Assembly (NCBI RefSeq): GCF_016889765.1 | Contig: NZ_CP069533.1 | Location: 1,550,001 to 1,614,000, forward strand | DNA from: Corynebacterium minutissimum | GTDB taxonomy: Bacteria > Actinomycetota > Actinomycetes > Mycobacteriales > Mycobacteriaceae | Length of the DNA: 64,000 bases | Reading direction: 5' to 3' | Shown: piece by piece, positions 45,076 through 54,053 of the stretch | Layout: the number at the start of each line of letters is the position of its first letter | Position numbering within the stretch: the first letter of the stretch is position 1 | The notes under the pieces: model-generated | Told to the model about the DNA's origin: nothing | Databases searched by the model: none | The model's input: only the letters and a program-made list of their open reading frames with translations | Position numbers and translations under genes: made by a program

Positions 45076-46449
45076 ATGAGTGTGCTCGTCGTGGGCATGT
45101 CGCATCAGTCAGCGCCGGTAGCGCTGCTGGAAAAGCTGAGCATGGACGACGCCGTGCAGAATAGTGCCTGCCAGACCCTGGTTCAGGCGGATTCGCTCTC
45201 CGAGGCGATGATCATCTCCACATGTAACCGTATGGAGGTCTATACGGTTACTAATTCCTTCCATACGGGCGTCCAGGATGTCGTTCGCACTGTGGCCGAG
45301 GTGTCCGGGGTGGACGAGGAAGAACTGCGTACTTACCTGTACGTTCGCTATGCCGATGCCGCCGCTGAGCACCTCATGACGGTGACCTCCGGGCTGGATT
45401 CGATGGTGGTAGGCGAGCAGCAGATTATCGGACAGGTTCGCGCCGCCTACCAGTCCGCCACGGATCAGGGCACTGCAGGTCCACGAATCCATGCCTTGGC
45501 GCAGTCGGCACTGCGCACCGGCAAGCGCGTTCATTCTGAGACGGATATCGATGAGGCGGGTGCGTCCATGGTGTCCTTCGCTTTTGATCAGGCGTTGAGC
45601 CGCATGGGGCGGGAGCGGCTGGATGGTGCCCGTGTGCTCATCCTGGGGGCGGGCGCGATGGCGTCGCTCGCGGCCAGCCATGCGGGTCGGCTTGGTGCGC
45701 AGCTGGTCATTGCGAACCGGACGCTTGCGCGCGCGCAGCGCGTCGCCCAGCATGCACACGAAGCGGGTGTGTATGCGGATGTCATCGACTTTGCCGACCG
45801 TGCTCAAGAACTCCGCAGCGTGGACATGGCCATTTCCGCCACCGGTGCGCAAGATTTCACCATTACGGCTGCCGACGTTGAGCGCTACCACGTTGCCAAC
45901 CGTGAACTGATGCTCGTGGACTTGTCCCTGCCACGCGATATCGATGATGCGACGGCTGAGGCCGAAGGGGTTGACCTGGTCAATATTGAGCGCCTGAGCA
46001 AATCCCTCGACGCCGCCGATACCGATATCGCTGCTGGAACCAGCCCGCACGTCCAGGCGCGGCGCATCGTCACCGAGGAGCTGGAGGCCTATGCCTCCGC
46101 CCAACGCGTGCGCGATGTCGTACCGGCGGTGTCGGCACTACGCCAGCGAGCTGCCAACCTCGTGCAGTGCGAAATCGCACGTTTAGAGCAGAAGCACCCA
46201 GAGCTGGATGAGCGCCAACTGGGTGACGTGAACCGTGCGCTCAAGCGCGTGGCCGACAAACTCCTCCATGAGCCCACGGTCCGCGCGAAGCAGTTGGCGG
46301 CGAATTCCGGTACGGTCAGCCACGAAACCGCACTTCAGGAACTCTTCGGGTTGCACCTCGAAGGCAGCGGCGTGGCCGTGGATATGACGGAGCTACCGGA
46401 TGCCGCACAGATGAAAGCCGCGGAAAAGAACAAAGAAGAGGACGCATAA
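45076..46449 (+). CDS. hemA: Glutamyl-tRNA reductase
   Basis: 457 residues. First step of C5-pathway heme synthesis: glutamyl-tRNA to glutamate-1-semialdehyde with NADPH. The catalytic C50 is in MIISTCNRMEVYT, the tRNA/NADPH regions include GLDSMVVGEQQIIGQVR and LILGAGAMASLAASHAGRLG, and the C-terminal part is the dimerisation helix. GGAGGG is about nine bases before the ATG. First gene of the heme cluster, with hemC starting at the base after its stop. Confidence 0.96.
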   Translation: MSVLVVGMSHQSAPVALLEKLSMDDAVQNSACQTLVQADSLSEAMIISTCNRMEVYTVTNSFHTGVQDVVRTVAEVSGVDEEELRTYLYVRYADAAAEHLMTVTSGLDSMVVGEQQIIGQVRAAYQSATDQGTAGPRIHALAQSALRTGKRVHSETDIDEAGASMVSFAFDQALSRMGRERLDGARVLILGAGAMASLAASHAGRLGAQLVIANRTLARAQRVAQHAHEAGVYADVIDFADRAQELRSVDMAISATGAQDFTITAADVERYHVANRELMLVDLSLPRDIDDATAEAEGVDLVNIERLSKSLDAADTDIAAGTSPHVQARRIVTEELEAYASAQRVRDVVPAVSALRQRAANLVQCEIARLEQKHPELDERQLGDVNRALKRVADKLLHEPTVRAKQLAANSGTVSHETALQELFGLHLEGSGVAVDMTELPDAAQMKAAEKNKEEDA

Positions 46450-47337
46450 ATGTTGAAGATCGGTACCCGAGGTTCCCTGCTCGCCACCACGCAGGCGGGT
46501 CACGTACGGGACTGGCTCAAAGAAGCTGGCTACGAGGCCGAACTGCACATTGTGACAACGCCGGGTGATGTCAACATGGCACCCGTCGAGCGCATCGGCG
46601 TGGGCGTGTTTACGCAAGCCCTGCGTGAGGCCGTAGACCGCGGTGAGTGCGACATTGCCGTGCATTCTTTCAAGGACCTGCCGACGGCTGCCGACGACCG
46701 CTTTGACCTCGTGGTTCCGGAGCGCCAGGACACGCGCGAGGCGCTCATCGCCCGCGATGGCCTCACGCTGAAGGAGCTGCCAGAGGGTGCGCGCGTGGGA
46801 ACCTCTGCTCCGCGCCGTATCAGCCAGCTCAGGGCGTTGCGCCCGGACCTGGACATTCGTCCGCTGCGCGGCAACATTGATACCCGCATGGGCAAGGTGA
46901 CTAGCGGTGAGCTTGATGCCGTGCTCTTGGCCTACGCCGGTCTTGTGCGTGCGGGCTACGCCGAGCGTGCTACCGAAGTTTTCGACCCGGAGTTCTTCAT
47001 GCCCGCCCCGGCGCAGGGAGCGCTCGCAATCGAGGCAGTGAAAGGTACTGAGGCTGCGCAGGCCATTGCGCTGCTTGCCGACGTCCCCGCTATCGCCGCC
47101 ACCCGCGCCGAGCGCACCGTGCTGTCCGAGCTGGAGGCTGGCTGCACCGCTCCAGTCGCGGCGACCTCCCATTGGGAAGGCGAAGAACTCGTCGTACGCG
47201 GTGGTGTGTTCGCCCTCGATGGCTCCCGCCAGCTCATTGCCCAGGCGCAAGGGAAGGCTGAGGATGCGCAGGTGTTGGGTCGCGCGGTGTCTGAGGACCT
47301 CTTCGCGCAGGGAGCTGCGGAGCTGCTTGCTAACTAA
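46450..47337 (+). CDS. hemC: Hydroxymethylbilane synthase
   Basis: 295 residues; polymerises four porphobilinogens. Start LKIGTRGSLLATTQAG, DIAVHSFKDLPT, the Arg-rich GTSAPRRISQLRALRPDLDI, and C232 in LEAGCTAPVAA, which carries the dipyrromethane cofactor. Directly abuts hemA. Confidence 0.96.
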   Translation: MLKIGTRGSLLATTQAGHVRDWLKEAGYEAELHIVTTPGDVNMAPVERIGVGVFTQALREAVDRGECDIAVHSFKDLPTAADDRFDLVVPERQDTREALIARDGLTLKELPEGARVGTSAPRRISQLRALRPDLDIRPLRGNIDTRMGKVTSGELDAVLLAYAGLVRAGYAERATEVFDPEFFMPAPAQGALAIEAVKGTEAAQAIALLADVPAIAATRAERTVLSELEAGCTAPVAATSHWEGEELVVRGGVFALDGSRQLIAQAQGKAEDAQVLGRAVSEDLFAQGAAELLAN

Positions 47338-47380
47338 TTTTTGGTTTCGGACCTTTTCCTTTAGTGTGTATCTAGCACAC

Positions 47381-47439
47381 AATCATTGACGCCAATGATT
47401 CAGCCCCCCTTAAACCACACGTGAAGGGTGGGCTTTACT
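47381..47439 (+). terminator. Tandem hairpins after hemC
   Basis: AATCATTG-ACGC-CAATGATT (47381-47400) is a perfect dyad, followed by a GC-rich stem (AGCCCCCCTT / AAGGGTGGGCT, one bulge, 47402-47435) and TTTACT. The second looks like a terminator; the first may be an operator or part of it. They split hemAC from hemDB. Confidence 0.55.
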
Positions 47440-47499
47440 CTCCCGCCGTGGTGAGCGGCGCAGGAATCCCCCGGAATCCACAAACTAGAAAAGAACCTT

Positions 47500-49188
47500 A
47501 TGAGCAATGCCGTGCCGGATACCCAGGCTGAAGTGGGCAAAGTTGTTTTCGTCGGCGCCGGCCCTGGCAACCCTGATCTGCTAACTGTCCGCGCCCGCGA
47601 GGTTCTGGAAACGTCTGCCATCGCTGTGACGGACGCTGAAGTTTCCTCCGGCGTGCGTGAGATGGTCGCCCTACAGGTACCGGTGCCGCAAGAACTTCTC
47701 GACGCCGCCGCGGAAGAATACGAGCGCATCTGCGCCGCCGCGAGGGAAGCAGGAGCTCGTCGTAAGCCGCCACGTCCGGCACCGCCAACGGCGGCGGTGT
47801 TTGAGGAACCTGAGGGGGACGTCGTCAAGCAACTGCGTGGCGCGCTTGAACGCGCTGAGGGCCGCGACGTGATTCGCCTCGTCACGGGTAATCCGCTCAA
47901 CCGTGAGTCCATCAAGGCGGAGATTTCTGCCGTGGCGAATGCCGGAATGGAGTTTCAGGTGGTACCGGGCATGTCTCTGCCGTCGACGGTGCCGTCCTTT
48001 GCGGGCATTGCTCTGGGAGCGACGTATACCGAGGCCGATATTACGGAAGGCGCTGACTGGGACGAGCTGGCATCCGCGACGCAGCCGCTCGTTCTGCAGG
48101 CCACTGCTGATGACTTGCCGGTGATTTCTCGCGAGCTGGTGGAGCGCGGTATGCCCGCCGAGACCGAGGCATATGTCACCGTGCATGGCACGACGCGTCT
48201 GCAGCGTACCCATGAGACGACTCTGGGTACTTTGGGCAAGCTCGATGCGGAGTTGCCGGGCGTACTCGTGGTGACCTTGGGACGCAGCTTTGATGACCGG
48301 TCGAAGTATTCGTGGTGGGAAAACCGTTCCCTGTACGGCTGGCGCGTGCTGGTGCCGCGCACGAAGGAGCAGGCGGCGGCGATGAGCGCCCGCCTAGCAG
48401 GGCACGGCGCTATTCCGCAGTCGGTGCCCACTATTTCTGTGGAGCCGCCGCGCAACCCGGCGCAGATGGACCGCGCTATTAAGGGCATCGTGGAGGGCCG
48501 CTACAAGTGGATTGTCTTCACCTCCGTCAACGCGGTGAGCGCGGTGTGGGACAAGATTGCCGAGCTCGGCCTTGATGCTCGCGACTTCGCCGGCGTGCAC
48601 CTTGCTGCGGTGGGGCAGAAGACCGCCGATGCCATTCGTGCGAAAGGCATGATCCCGGAGGTCATGCCGAAGCCCACGAAGCAGAATGCGGAGGGCCTCG
48701 TGGAGGTTTTCCCGACTTACGTGGAGGACATCGATGCGGTGGGCCGCGTGCTGCTGCCACGTGCCGACATCGCTGGTGATGTGCTGGTTGATGGCCTGTT
48801 GGACTTGGGCTGGGAAGTCGATGACGTCGTGGCCTACCGCACCGTACGTGCGGCCCCTCCGGCGGCGGAAATCCGAGACATGATCAAGTCTGGTGGCTTC
48901 GACGCTGTGGCCTTTACTTCGCCGTCCACGGTGCGCAACCTCGTGGGCATCGCGGGCAAGCCGCATGCGCGTACCATCATCGCGTGCATTGGGCCCTCCA
49001 CCAAGGCTGCGGCCGAGGAGGTGGGCCTGCGTGTAGACGTCGTCCCGGAGATCGCCGATGTGCCGATGCTTGTCGACGCCCTCGCGGACCACGTCGCCGC
49101 CCTCCGCGCTGCCGGCAATTTGCCTGCTCCCCGCAAGAAGCGCCGCTCCCGGAAGAAGACTGCATCGACCACATCTGGGCGGTCCTAG
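47500..49188 (+). CDS. hemD: HemD with fused, degenerate uroporphyrinogen methyltransferase-like domain
   Basis: 562 residues. Residues about 12-265 follow the SUMT/CobA pattern (FVGAGPGNPDLLTVRA, VVPGMSLPSTVPSFAGIALG), but the usual GDPxxFGR segment reads VTGNPLNRES and the active methyltransferase core looks worn. Residues about 280-545 are uroporphyrinogen-III synthase (GWRVLVPRTKEQAAAMSARL, FTSVNAVSAVW, AFTSPSTVRNLVGI, IACIGPSTKAAAEEVGL). The fusion is typical of actinobacteria. It closes the linear tetrapyrrole to uroporphyrinogen III. The tail is basic (RKKRRSRKKTAST). AAAGAACC provides a weak ribosome site. Confidence 0.92.
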   Translation: MSNAVPDTQAEVGKVVFVGAGPGNPDLLTVRAREVLETSAIAVTDAEVSSGVREMVALQVPVPQELLDAAAEEYERICAAAREAGARRKPPRPAPPTAAVFEEPEGDVVKQLRGALERAEGRDVIRLVTGNPLNRESIKAEISAVANAGMEFQVVPGMSLPSTVPSFAGIALGATYTEADITEGADWDELASATQPLVLQATADDLPVISRELVERGMPAETEAYVTVHGTTRLQRTHETTLGTLGKLDAELPGVLVVTLGRSFDDRSKYSWWENRSLYGWRVLVPRTKEQAAAMSARLAGHGAIPQSVPTISVEPPRNPAQMDRAIKGIVEGRYKWIVFTSVNAVSAVWDKIAELGLDARDFAGVHLAAVGQKTADAIRAKGMIPEVMPKPTKQNAEGLVEVFPTYVEDIDAVGRVLLPRADIAGDVLVDGLLDLGWEVDDVVAYRTVRAAPPAAEIRDMIKSGGFDAVAFTSPSTVRNLVGIAGKPHARTIIACIGPSTKAAAEEVGLRVDVVPEIADVPMLVDALADHVAALRAAGNLPAPRKKRRSRKKTASTTSGRS

Positions 49189-49251
49189 TAGGGAAGACTA
49201 GAGTCGGGGAAGGTATAGATTGTCTCGAAGCTCGAAGGAGAGTTCCTACTC

Positions 49252-50229
49252 ATGAGCATTGTTCGCCGCCCCCGTCGTCTGCGTCAGACTCCGGCACTCC
49301 GGAACTTGGTTGCGGAAACGTCGCTGCGTCCTTCCGACCTCATCCTTCCGATGTTCGTCGTCGACGGGCTGGATGCGCCCCGCGATATCCCGTCCATGCC
49401 AGGTGTGCAGCAGCACACCGTAGATTCCCTCAAGCGCGCCGCACACGAGGCTCTTGATGCTGGCGTGACCTGCGTCGACCTTTTCGGTGTTCCGCGCGAG
49501 GAAGACAAGGATGCGACTGGCTCCGTGGCCTGGGATCCGCAGGGCATCCTCAACGTAGCTATTGCGGAACTGCGTCAGGAATTCGGCGATGACCTCATCG
49601 TCATGGCGGATACCTGCCTGGATGAATTCACCTCTCACGGGCACTGCGGTGTGCTCGATGACCAGGGCCGCGTGCTTAACGACGAAACCGTGGAGCTCTA
49701 CCAGGACATGGCTCGCTCCCAAGCCCGCGCCGGCGCACACATGGTGAGCCCGTCCGGCATGATGGATGGCCAGATCGCCGCCATCCGTGAGGCTCTCGAT
49801 GAGGCTGGCCACGAGGACGTCGCCATCATGGCTTATTCGGCCAAGTACGCCTCGGCCTTCTTTGGGCCTTTCCGCGACGCTGTGGGCTCGTCCCTGGAAG
49901 GCGATCGCCGCACCTACCAGCAGGACCCGCGCAATTACCGCGAATCCATGTTGGAAGTGGACCTCGACATCGAAGAGGGCGCGGACATCGTCATGGTGAA
50001 GCCAGGCCTGCCGTACCTCGATGTGCTGGCGGGTGCTGTTGAGCGTTCCGCCGTTCCGGTTGCCGTTTACCAGGTGTCCGGTGAGTACGCGATGATTCAG
50101 GCGGCCTCCCAGAACGGGTGGATTGACGGCGAGGCCGTTATGCTGGAGTCCTTGACCGCGTTCAAGCGCGCTGGTGCGGATCAGATTCTGACGTACTTCG
50201 CCACGGACGCTGCCCGCCTGCTCGCATAA
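49252..50229 (+). CDS. hemB: Delta-aminolevulinic acid dehydratase
   Basis: 325 residues; condenses two 5-aminolevulinates to porphobilinogen. Schiff-base lysines are K198 (MAYSAKYASAFFGPFR) and K250 (VMVKPGLPYLD). The metal-site stretch reads C122-L-D124-E-F-T-S-H-G-H-C132-G: two of the three zinc cysteines are kept, but the middle one is aspartate, a mixed site between the zinc and magnesium types. GGAGAG lies six to ten bases before the ATG. Confidence 0.95.
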   Translation: MSIVRRPRRLRQTPALRNLVAETSLRPSDLILPMFVVDGLDAPRDIPSMPGVQQHTVDSLKRAAHEALDAGVTCVDLFGVPREEDKDATGSVAWDPQGILNVAIAELRQEFGDDLIVMADTCLDEFTSHGHCGVLDDQGRVLNDETVELYQDMARSQARAGAHMVSPSGMMDGQIAAIREALDEAGHEDVAIMAYSAKYASAFFGPFRDAVGSSLEGDRRTYQQDPRNYRESMLEVDLDIEEGADIVMVKPGLPYLDVLAGAVERSAVPVAVYQVSGEYAMIQAASQNGWIDGEAVMLESLTAFKRAGADQILTYFATDAARLLA

Positions 50230-50251
50230 TCTGACCGCTTCAAGGAGAGTC

Positions 50252-50950
50252 GTGACGCTCAGCCCGAATACCGCGCCGTCTGACAAGCCGCAGGACGGGG
50301 CCGCCAAGAAACCCAAGCGCGCCGAGGCAGTCTCCCTCATGCTGAAGGTGTGGAATGTTGCTTTGATTCTCGAGGCAGTGCACCTCGTCCTGAGCATTAC
50401 CCTGACGCTGCTCAACCGCGATGAGCTTTTCGCTCAGGCCCGTAGCACCGCGGAATCAGCCGCGGAGCGCTCCGGGCAGGAGATGACGGATTCTTTCGTC
50501 CAGATCGTGGGCTACGGCTCGCTGGTGTTGAGCTCGCTGATTTCCCTGGCCATCGTGGTGCTGTTGGGCATCATGCTGTGGATGATCAACAGCAACGCTA
50601 AGGCCGCCGGTACTGGTCGGCGCCTCTGGTTTGCTTTTTCCCTTTATTTTGGCTTCCGCGTGCTCATCGTCTTTCTCAGCAGCCCGGCTGGGGCGAACGT
50701 GCCGGATTGGCTGTTTGTGGTCGATGGTGCCGTGCAGATTCTCGTTGGCGTAGCCGCCATCATGGGCCTCATGTTCTCCACTAAGGAAGAGGTTCTGGAA
50801 TACACCGGCGAGATGGAGCAGATGCGCCAGATGCGCAAGGAAATGGAAGAGCAACGCCGCTTGGATAACCAGGCGCAGCGCGATAAAGACAAAAATAAAG
50901 ACAAAGATAAGAACACCGACAAGAAGAATTCAAAGGACGACCGCCCATGA
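50252..50950 (+). CDS. Four-helix membrane protein in the heme cluster
   Basis: 232 residues: cytosolic Pro/Lys-rich N-terminus, four hydrophobic segments (about 30-50, 85-115, 128-145, 155-175), then a charged C-terminal coiled coil (EEVLEYTGEMEQMRQMRKEM) and a KDKNKDKDKN tail. GTG start with AAGGAGAG. It overlaps the next gene by four bases and follows hemB by 22. Role unknown; a conserved place suggests a link to heme or respiratory membranes. Confidence 0.7.
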   Translation: MTLSPNTAPSDKPQDGAAKKPKRAEAVSLMLKVWNVALILEAVHLVLSITLTLLNRDELFAQARSTAESAAERSGQEMTDSFVQIVGYGSLVLSSLISLAIVVLLGIMLWMINSNAKAAGTGRRLWFAFSLYFGFRVLIVFLSSPAGANVPDWLFVVDGAVQILVGVAAIMGLMFSTKEEVLEYTGEMEQMRQMRKEMEEQRRLDNQAQRDKDKNKDKDKNTDKKNSKDDRP

Positions 50951-51444
50951 CCGATCGCCCAGGCCCCGCGGACTATAACCGCAGCCCTCGCCGGAAAAAG
51001 AAGAAGGGCGATCAGGACTATTCCTCGTGGCCCTCGCAGCTGCGCATTGCCTATTGGCTCTTCGTTGTCGGAGCCGTCGTTATGCTCACCGCTGGCATGG
51101 TGGGCCTGTTTGGTTCTTATTCCCGGATCAACAACCCGGACTTGAGCATGGAGCAGGTGGACTATATCCGCTTCAATACCCGCTTTGCCGCCATCTCTCA
51201 TATCGTCAGCGCGGTGGTTATCGCGGCGTGCTCTGCGCAACTGGCTAGTGGCTGGGTATGGGCTCGCCGCATCATCACGGCAGTGTCGGTCTATGCCATG
51301 TTCGTTAGTGTGGCTGCGCTCATCGCCGGTGTGGGTGGAATGGCGTTGCTGATTATTCCTTTGGTGCTCATGGTGGGGATGTACTTCCTCTTCCATCCAG
51401 AATCCACGGCCTTCATCAAGGCCCGCCGTGCTGAGCGGTCGTAA
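50947..51444 (+). CDS. Four-helix membrane protein in the heme cluster
   Basis: 165 residues: a basic N-terminus (RRKKKKGDQDYSSWPSQLRI), four hydrophobic segments (about 32-58, 82-100, 106-125, 128-146), basic end. ATGA overlap with the previous gene indicates translational coupling. Function unknown. Confidence 0.7.
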   Translation: MTDRPGPADYNRSPRRKKKKGDQDYSSWPSQLRIAYWLFVVGAVVMLTAGMVGLFGSYSRINNPDLSMEQVDYIRFNTRFAAISHIVSAVVIAACSAQLASGWVWARRIITAVSVYAMFVSVAALIAGVGGMALLIIPLVLMVGMYFLFHPESTAFIKARRAERS

Positions 51445-51469
51445 TTAGCGTCGGCTCCAACTTTTGATT

Positions 51470-51482
51470 CATAATGGACGGT
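51470..51482 (+). promoter_or_regulatory. -10 hexamer and leaderless start of hemE
   Basis: CATAAT (51470-51475) is seven bases before the ATG at 51483, which makes that ATG, not the one at 51474 overlapping the box, the likely start of a leaderless message. Confidence 0.45.
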
Positions 51483-52523
51483 ATGTCTCGACTGTCTGCC
51501 GCGCCGCTTATTGAGGCCGCTTCCGGCCGTACCCCGTCCCGCCCGCCCGTCTGGTTTATGCGCCAGGCGGGTCGTTCCTTGCCGGAATACCGCAAGGTTC
51601 GCGAGGGAATCGACATGTTGGATTCCTGTTTCATGCCAGAGCTGCTGGCGGAGATTACCCTGCAGCCGGTGCGCCGCCACGACGTTGATGGCGCCATTCT
51701 CTTCAGCGATATCGTTGTCCCGCTCAAGGCAGCGGGCGTGGGCGTAGAGATCGTCCCCGGTCGCGGCCCCGTCATGGATGCCCCAGTGCGCACCAAGGAG
51801 GACGTGGCCAACCTGCCGGTTCTCGACGTTGACGTGCCCGAGGTCCGCCAAGGCATCGAGATCATCCTGAACGAGCTCACCGACAAGCAGGCCCTCATCG
51901 GCTTCGTCGGCGCGCCTTTTACCCTGGCTAGCTACCTCATCGAAGGTGGGCCCTCGAAGAATCACGAGCGCACCAAGGCGCTGATGCATTCCGAGCCGGA
52001 CACCTGGCACCGTCTCATGGAGCGCCTGACCCCGACGATCATCGCCTTCCTTGAGCTACAACTCGATGCTGGCATTGACGCCATGCAGCTCTTCGATTCC
52101 TGGGCGGGCTACCTCAACGAGCGCGATTACCGCGAATTCGTGCTGCCGTATTCGGCACAGATCCTCAAGGCCGCTGAAGGCCGCGTGCCGCGTATCCACT
52201 TCGGCGTGGGCACGGGGGAATTGCTCGGCGCGATGTCGGAGGCCGGCTCCGAGGTCATGGGCGTGGACTACCGCGTGATCATGGACGCGGCGGCTGCCCG
52301 CGTCAACGCCGACATCCTGCAGGGCAACCTTGACCCCGCCGTGCTCTTTGCTGGCGACGACGCTGTGCGCCAAGCCGTGCGTACCATCAAGTCTGAAGTC
52401 GATTCTGCACGCGCTCGCGGCGACGTGAAGGGACATATCTGGAACCTCGGCCACGGGGTTCTGCCGACAACCGACGCCGACGCCATCACCCGCGCCGTCG
52501 CCATCATCCACGAGGAGGGCTAA
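51483..52523 (+). CDS. hemE: Uroporphyrinogen decarboxylase
   Basis: 346 residues; converts uroporphyrinogen III to coproporphyrinogen III. Hallmarks are PVWFMRQAGRSLPEYRKVR at the N-terminus, DGAILFSDIVVP, GFVGAPFTLASYLIEGG, QLFDSWAGYL and the C-terminal NLGHGVLPTTD. Start chosen from the -10 box; an ATG three codons upstream is possible. hemY begins directly after its stop. Confidence 0.95.
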   Translation: MSRLSAAPLIEAASGRTPSRPPVWFMRQAGRSLPEYRKVREGIDMLDSCFMPELLAEITLQPVRRHDVDGAILFSDIVVPLKAAGVGVEIVPGRGPVMDAPVRTKEDVANLPVLDVDVPEVRQGIEIILNELTDKQALIGFVGAPFTLASYLIEGGPSKNHERTKALMHSEPDTWHRLMERLTPTIIAFLELQLDAGIDAMQLFDSWAGYLNERDYREFVLPYSAQILKAAEGRVPRIHFGVGTGELLGAMSEAGSEVMGVDYRVIMDAAAARVNADILQGNLDPAVLFAGDDAVRQAVRTIKSEVDSARARGDVKGHIWNLGHGVLPTTDADAITRAVAIIHEEG

Positions 52524-53891
52524 ATGAAGATCGCGATCATCGGTGCTGGACTAGCAGGACTCAGCGCCGCCTGGGAGCTGCGTTCCCACGAGGTTTACGT
52601 TTTCGAGGCGGCCGAGCGCATCGGAGGAAAACTGCACACCGTGCCGTTTAACGGCGGGCCGACCGACATGGGCGCGGAAGCCTTTATCCGCCGCCGCCAA
52701 GACGCCGTCGATTTCTTCACCGAGCTGGGCCTACATGAGTCCATCGTGGAACCCAATGCAGAGCTGCGCCCGCGCGTGTATACCGGCGGCGAGCTGCACT
52801 TCCTCCCGCAAGGCGGGGTCATGGGTATTCCGTCCCAGCCGCAGGACTTCTTCTCTGCGGCCACCAACGAGCGCATCACCAACGAGCAGCCTTTCGAGTG
52901 GGAGATTGGCGGTGATGTGTCCGTCGGTAAGCTCGTGCGCCAGCAGTACGGCGATGACGTCGTCGATCACGTGGTGTCTGCGCTGCTCGGTGGCGTCTAC
53001 TCCTGCGTTGCCGATGACCTGGGCCTGCGCGCCACGCTTCCGCACTTGGCGGCGACCTTGGACACTATGGCGCAGGATGGCCCGGTGACGCTGTCTGCTG
53101 CGATTAAGCAGATCGAGTCTGGCCGCAGCCCCGCTGAGGGTTCCGTCTTTGGCACCTTCAAGGGCGGCTACGCCGAACTCTACGAGGCACTGGCGGAAAA
53201 ATCCGGCGCGCAGATTCACCTCGATACGTTCATCTCTGGCGTTACTCGCAAGGGCGATGCCTTTGAGGTCAAGGGCGCGCCCGGAGAACTCGGGCCCTTC
53301 GACCGCGTGCTCTTTGCCACCCCTGCCCCAACGACCGCGCGACTGCTCAAGGCCGTAGCTCCGGAGGCCGCTGAACACCTATCCACGATTCAGTTGGCCT
53401 CCTCCGTGGTCGTCGGCTTCAACTTTGCTTCCGCCACGGACCCAGAGGGCAACGCGCTTCCCGACGCCACCGGCATCCTCGTCGCCTCCGACGAACCGGA
53501 CCTGCGTGCTAAGGCCTTCACGCTTTCCTCTAACAAGTGGCCGCACTTGGGCGAGCGCGAAGGTTTCCTCGTGCGTGCGTCCTTCGGCCGCTTTGGCGAT
53601 GACGCACTTGTCCGCGCGGACGAGGATGATCTCGTGGACTATGCCCTTGATGACCTGCAAAAGATCACTGGCTTCGACGGGCGTGCTGCCGGCGTGGAAG
53701 AGATCTACACGCAGCGCTGGTTCGGCGGTATCCCTCGCTACGACGAGAAGTACCTGTCTACGCTCGCTGCTGTCCGCGCCGCGCTTGCCGACGTCTCCGG
53801 CATCGCCGCCACCGGCGCCTGGGCAGGCGGTGTGGGCGTGCCCGCCGTCATCGCTGATGCCCGAGCCGCTGCGCAGGGGCTTGTCAGCTAG
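52524..53891 (+). CDS. hemY: Coproporphyrinogen III / protoporphyrinogen oxidase
   Basis: 455 residues, FAD amine-oxidase fold: IAIIGAGLAGLSAAWEL at the start, GGKLHTVPFNGGPTDMGAEA, and the C-terminal ATGAWAGGVGVPAVIADARAA. In Gram-positive actinobacteria this enzyme works in the coproporphyrin-dependent route (CgoX, known). Translationally coupled to hemE. In C. glutamicum hemL follows hemY; here about 9.8 kb intervenes. Confidence 0.94.
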   Translation: MKIAIIGAGLAGLSAAWELRSHEVYVFEAAERIGGKLHTVPFNGGPTDMGAEAFIRRRQDAVDFFTELGLHESIVEPNAELRPRVYTGGELHFLPQGGVMGIPSQPQDFFSAATNERITNEQPFEWEIGGDVSVGKLVRQQYGDDVVDHVVSALLGGVYSCVADDLGLRATLPHLAATLDTMAQDGPVTLSAAIKQIESGRSPAEGSVFGTFKGGYAELYEALAEKSGAQIHLDTFISGVTRKGDAFEVKGAPGELGPFDRVLFATPAPTTARLLKAVAPEAAEHLSTIQLASSVVVGFNFASATDPEGNALPDATGILVASDEPDLRAKAFTLSSNKWPHLGEREGFLVRASFGRFGDDALVRADEDDLVDYALDDLQKITGFDGRAAGVEEIYTQRWFGGIPRYDEKYLSTLAAVRAALADVSGIAATGAWAGGVGVPAVIADARAAAQGLVS

Positions 53892-53913
53892 CTCGCTGTC
53901 TCTCCTTGTGGTG

Positions 53914-53941
53914 CCTCACAAAGGGCGCCTCACGAAGGGCG
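53914..53941 (+). repeat. Two tandem 14-base repeats after hemY
   Basis: CCTCACAAAGGGCG and CCTCACGAAGGGCG lie head to tail with one difference, 22 bases after the hemY stop. Confidence 0.5.
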
Positions 53942-53950
53942 TCCCGCAAA

Positions 53951-54053
53951 TGGCGTCTGTCAAAAGGCATCTTTGGGCCTGAAAACGCCATCTGCAATGT
54001 GTAAAAGGCGTTTTTAGTCTTAAAAACGCCTTATGGTTGATGCCTTTTGTCAG
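53951..54053. terminator. Nested inverted repeats between hemY and the ABC-F gene
   Basis: The core AAGGCGTTTTTA-gtct-TAAAAACGCCTT (54005-54032) is a perfect 12-base stem that can end transcripts from both sides. Around it, 53957-53971 pairs with 54039-54053 in 14 of 15 positions, and TGGCGT (53951-53956) pairs with ACGCCA (53985-53990). The right arm includes the last codons of the ABC-F gene. Confidence 0.65.
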
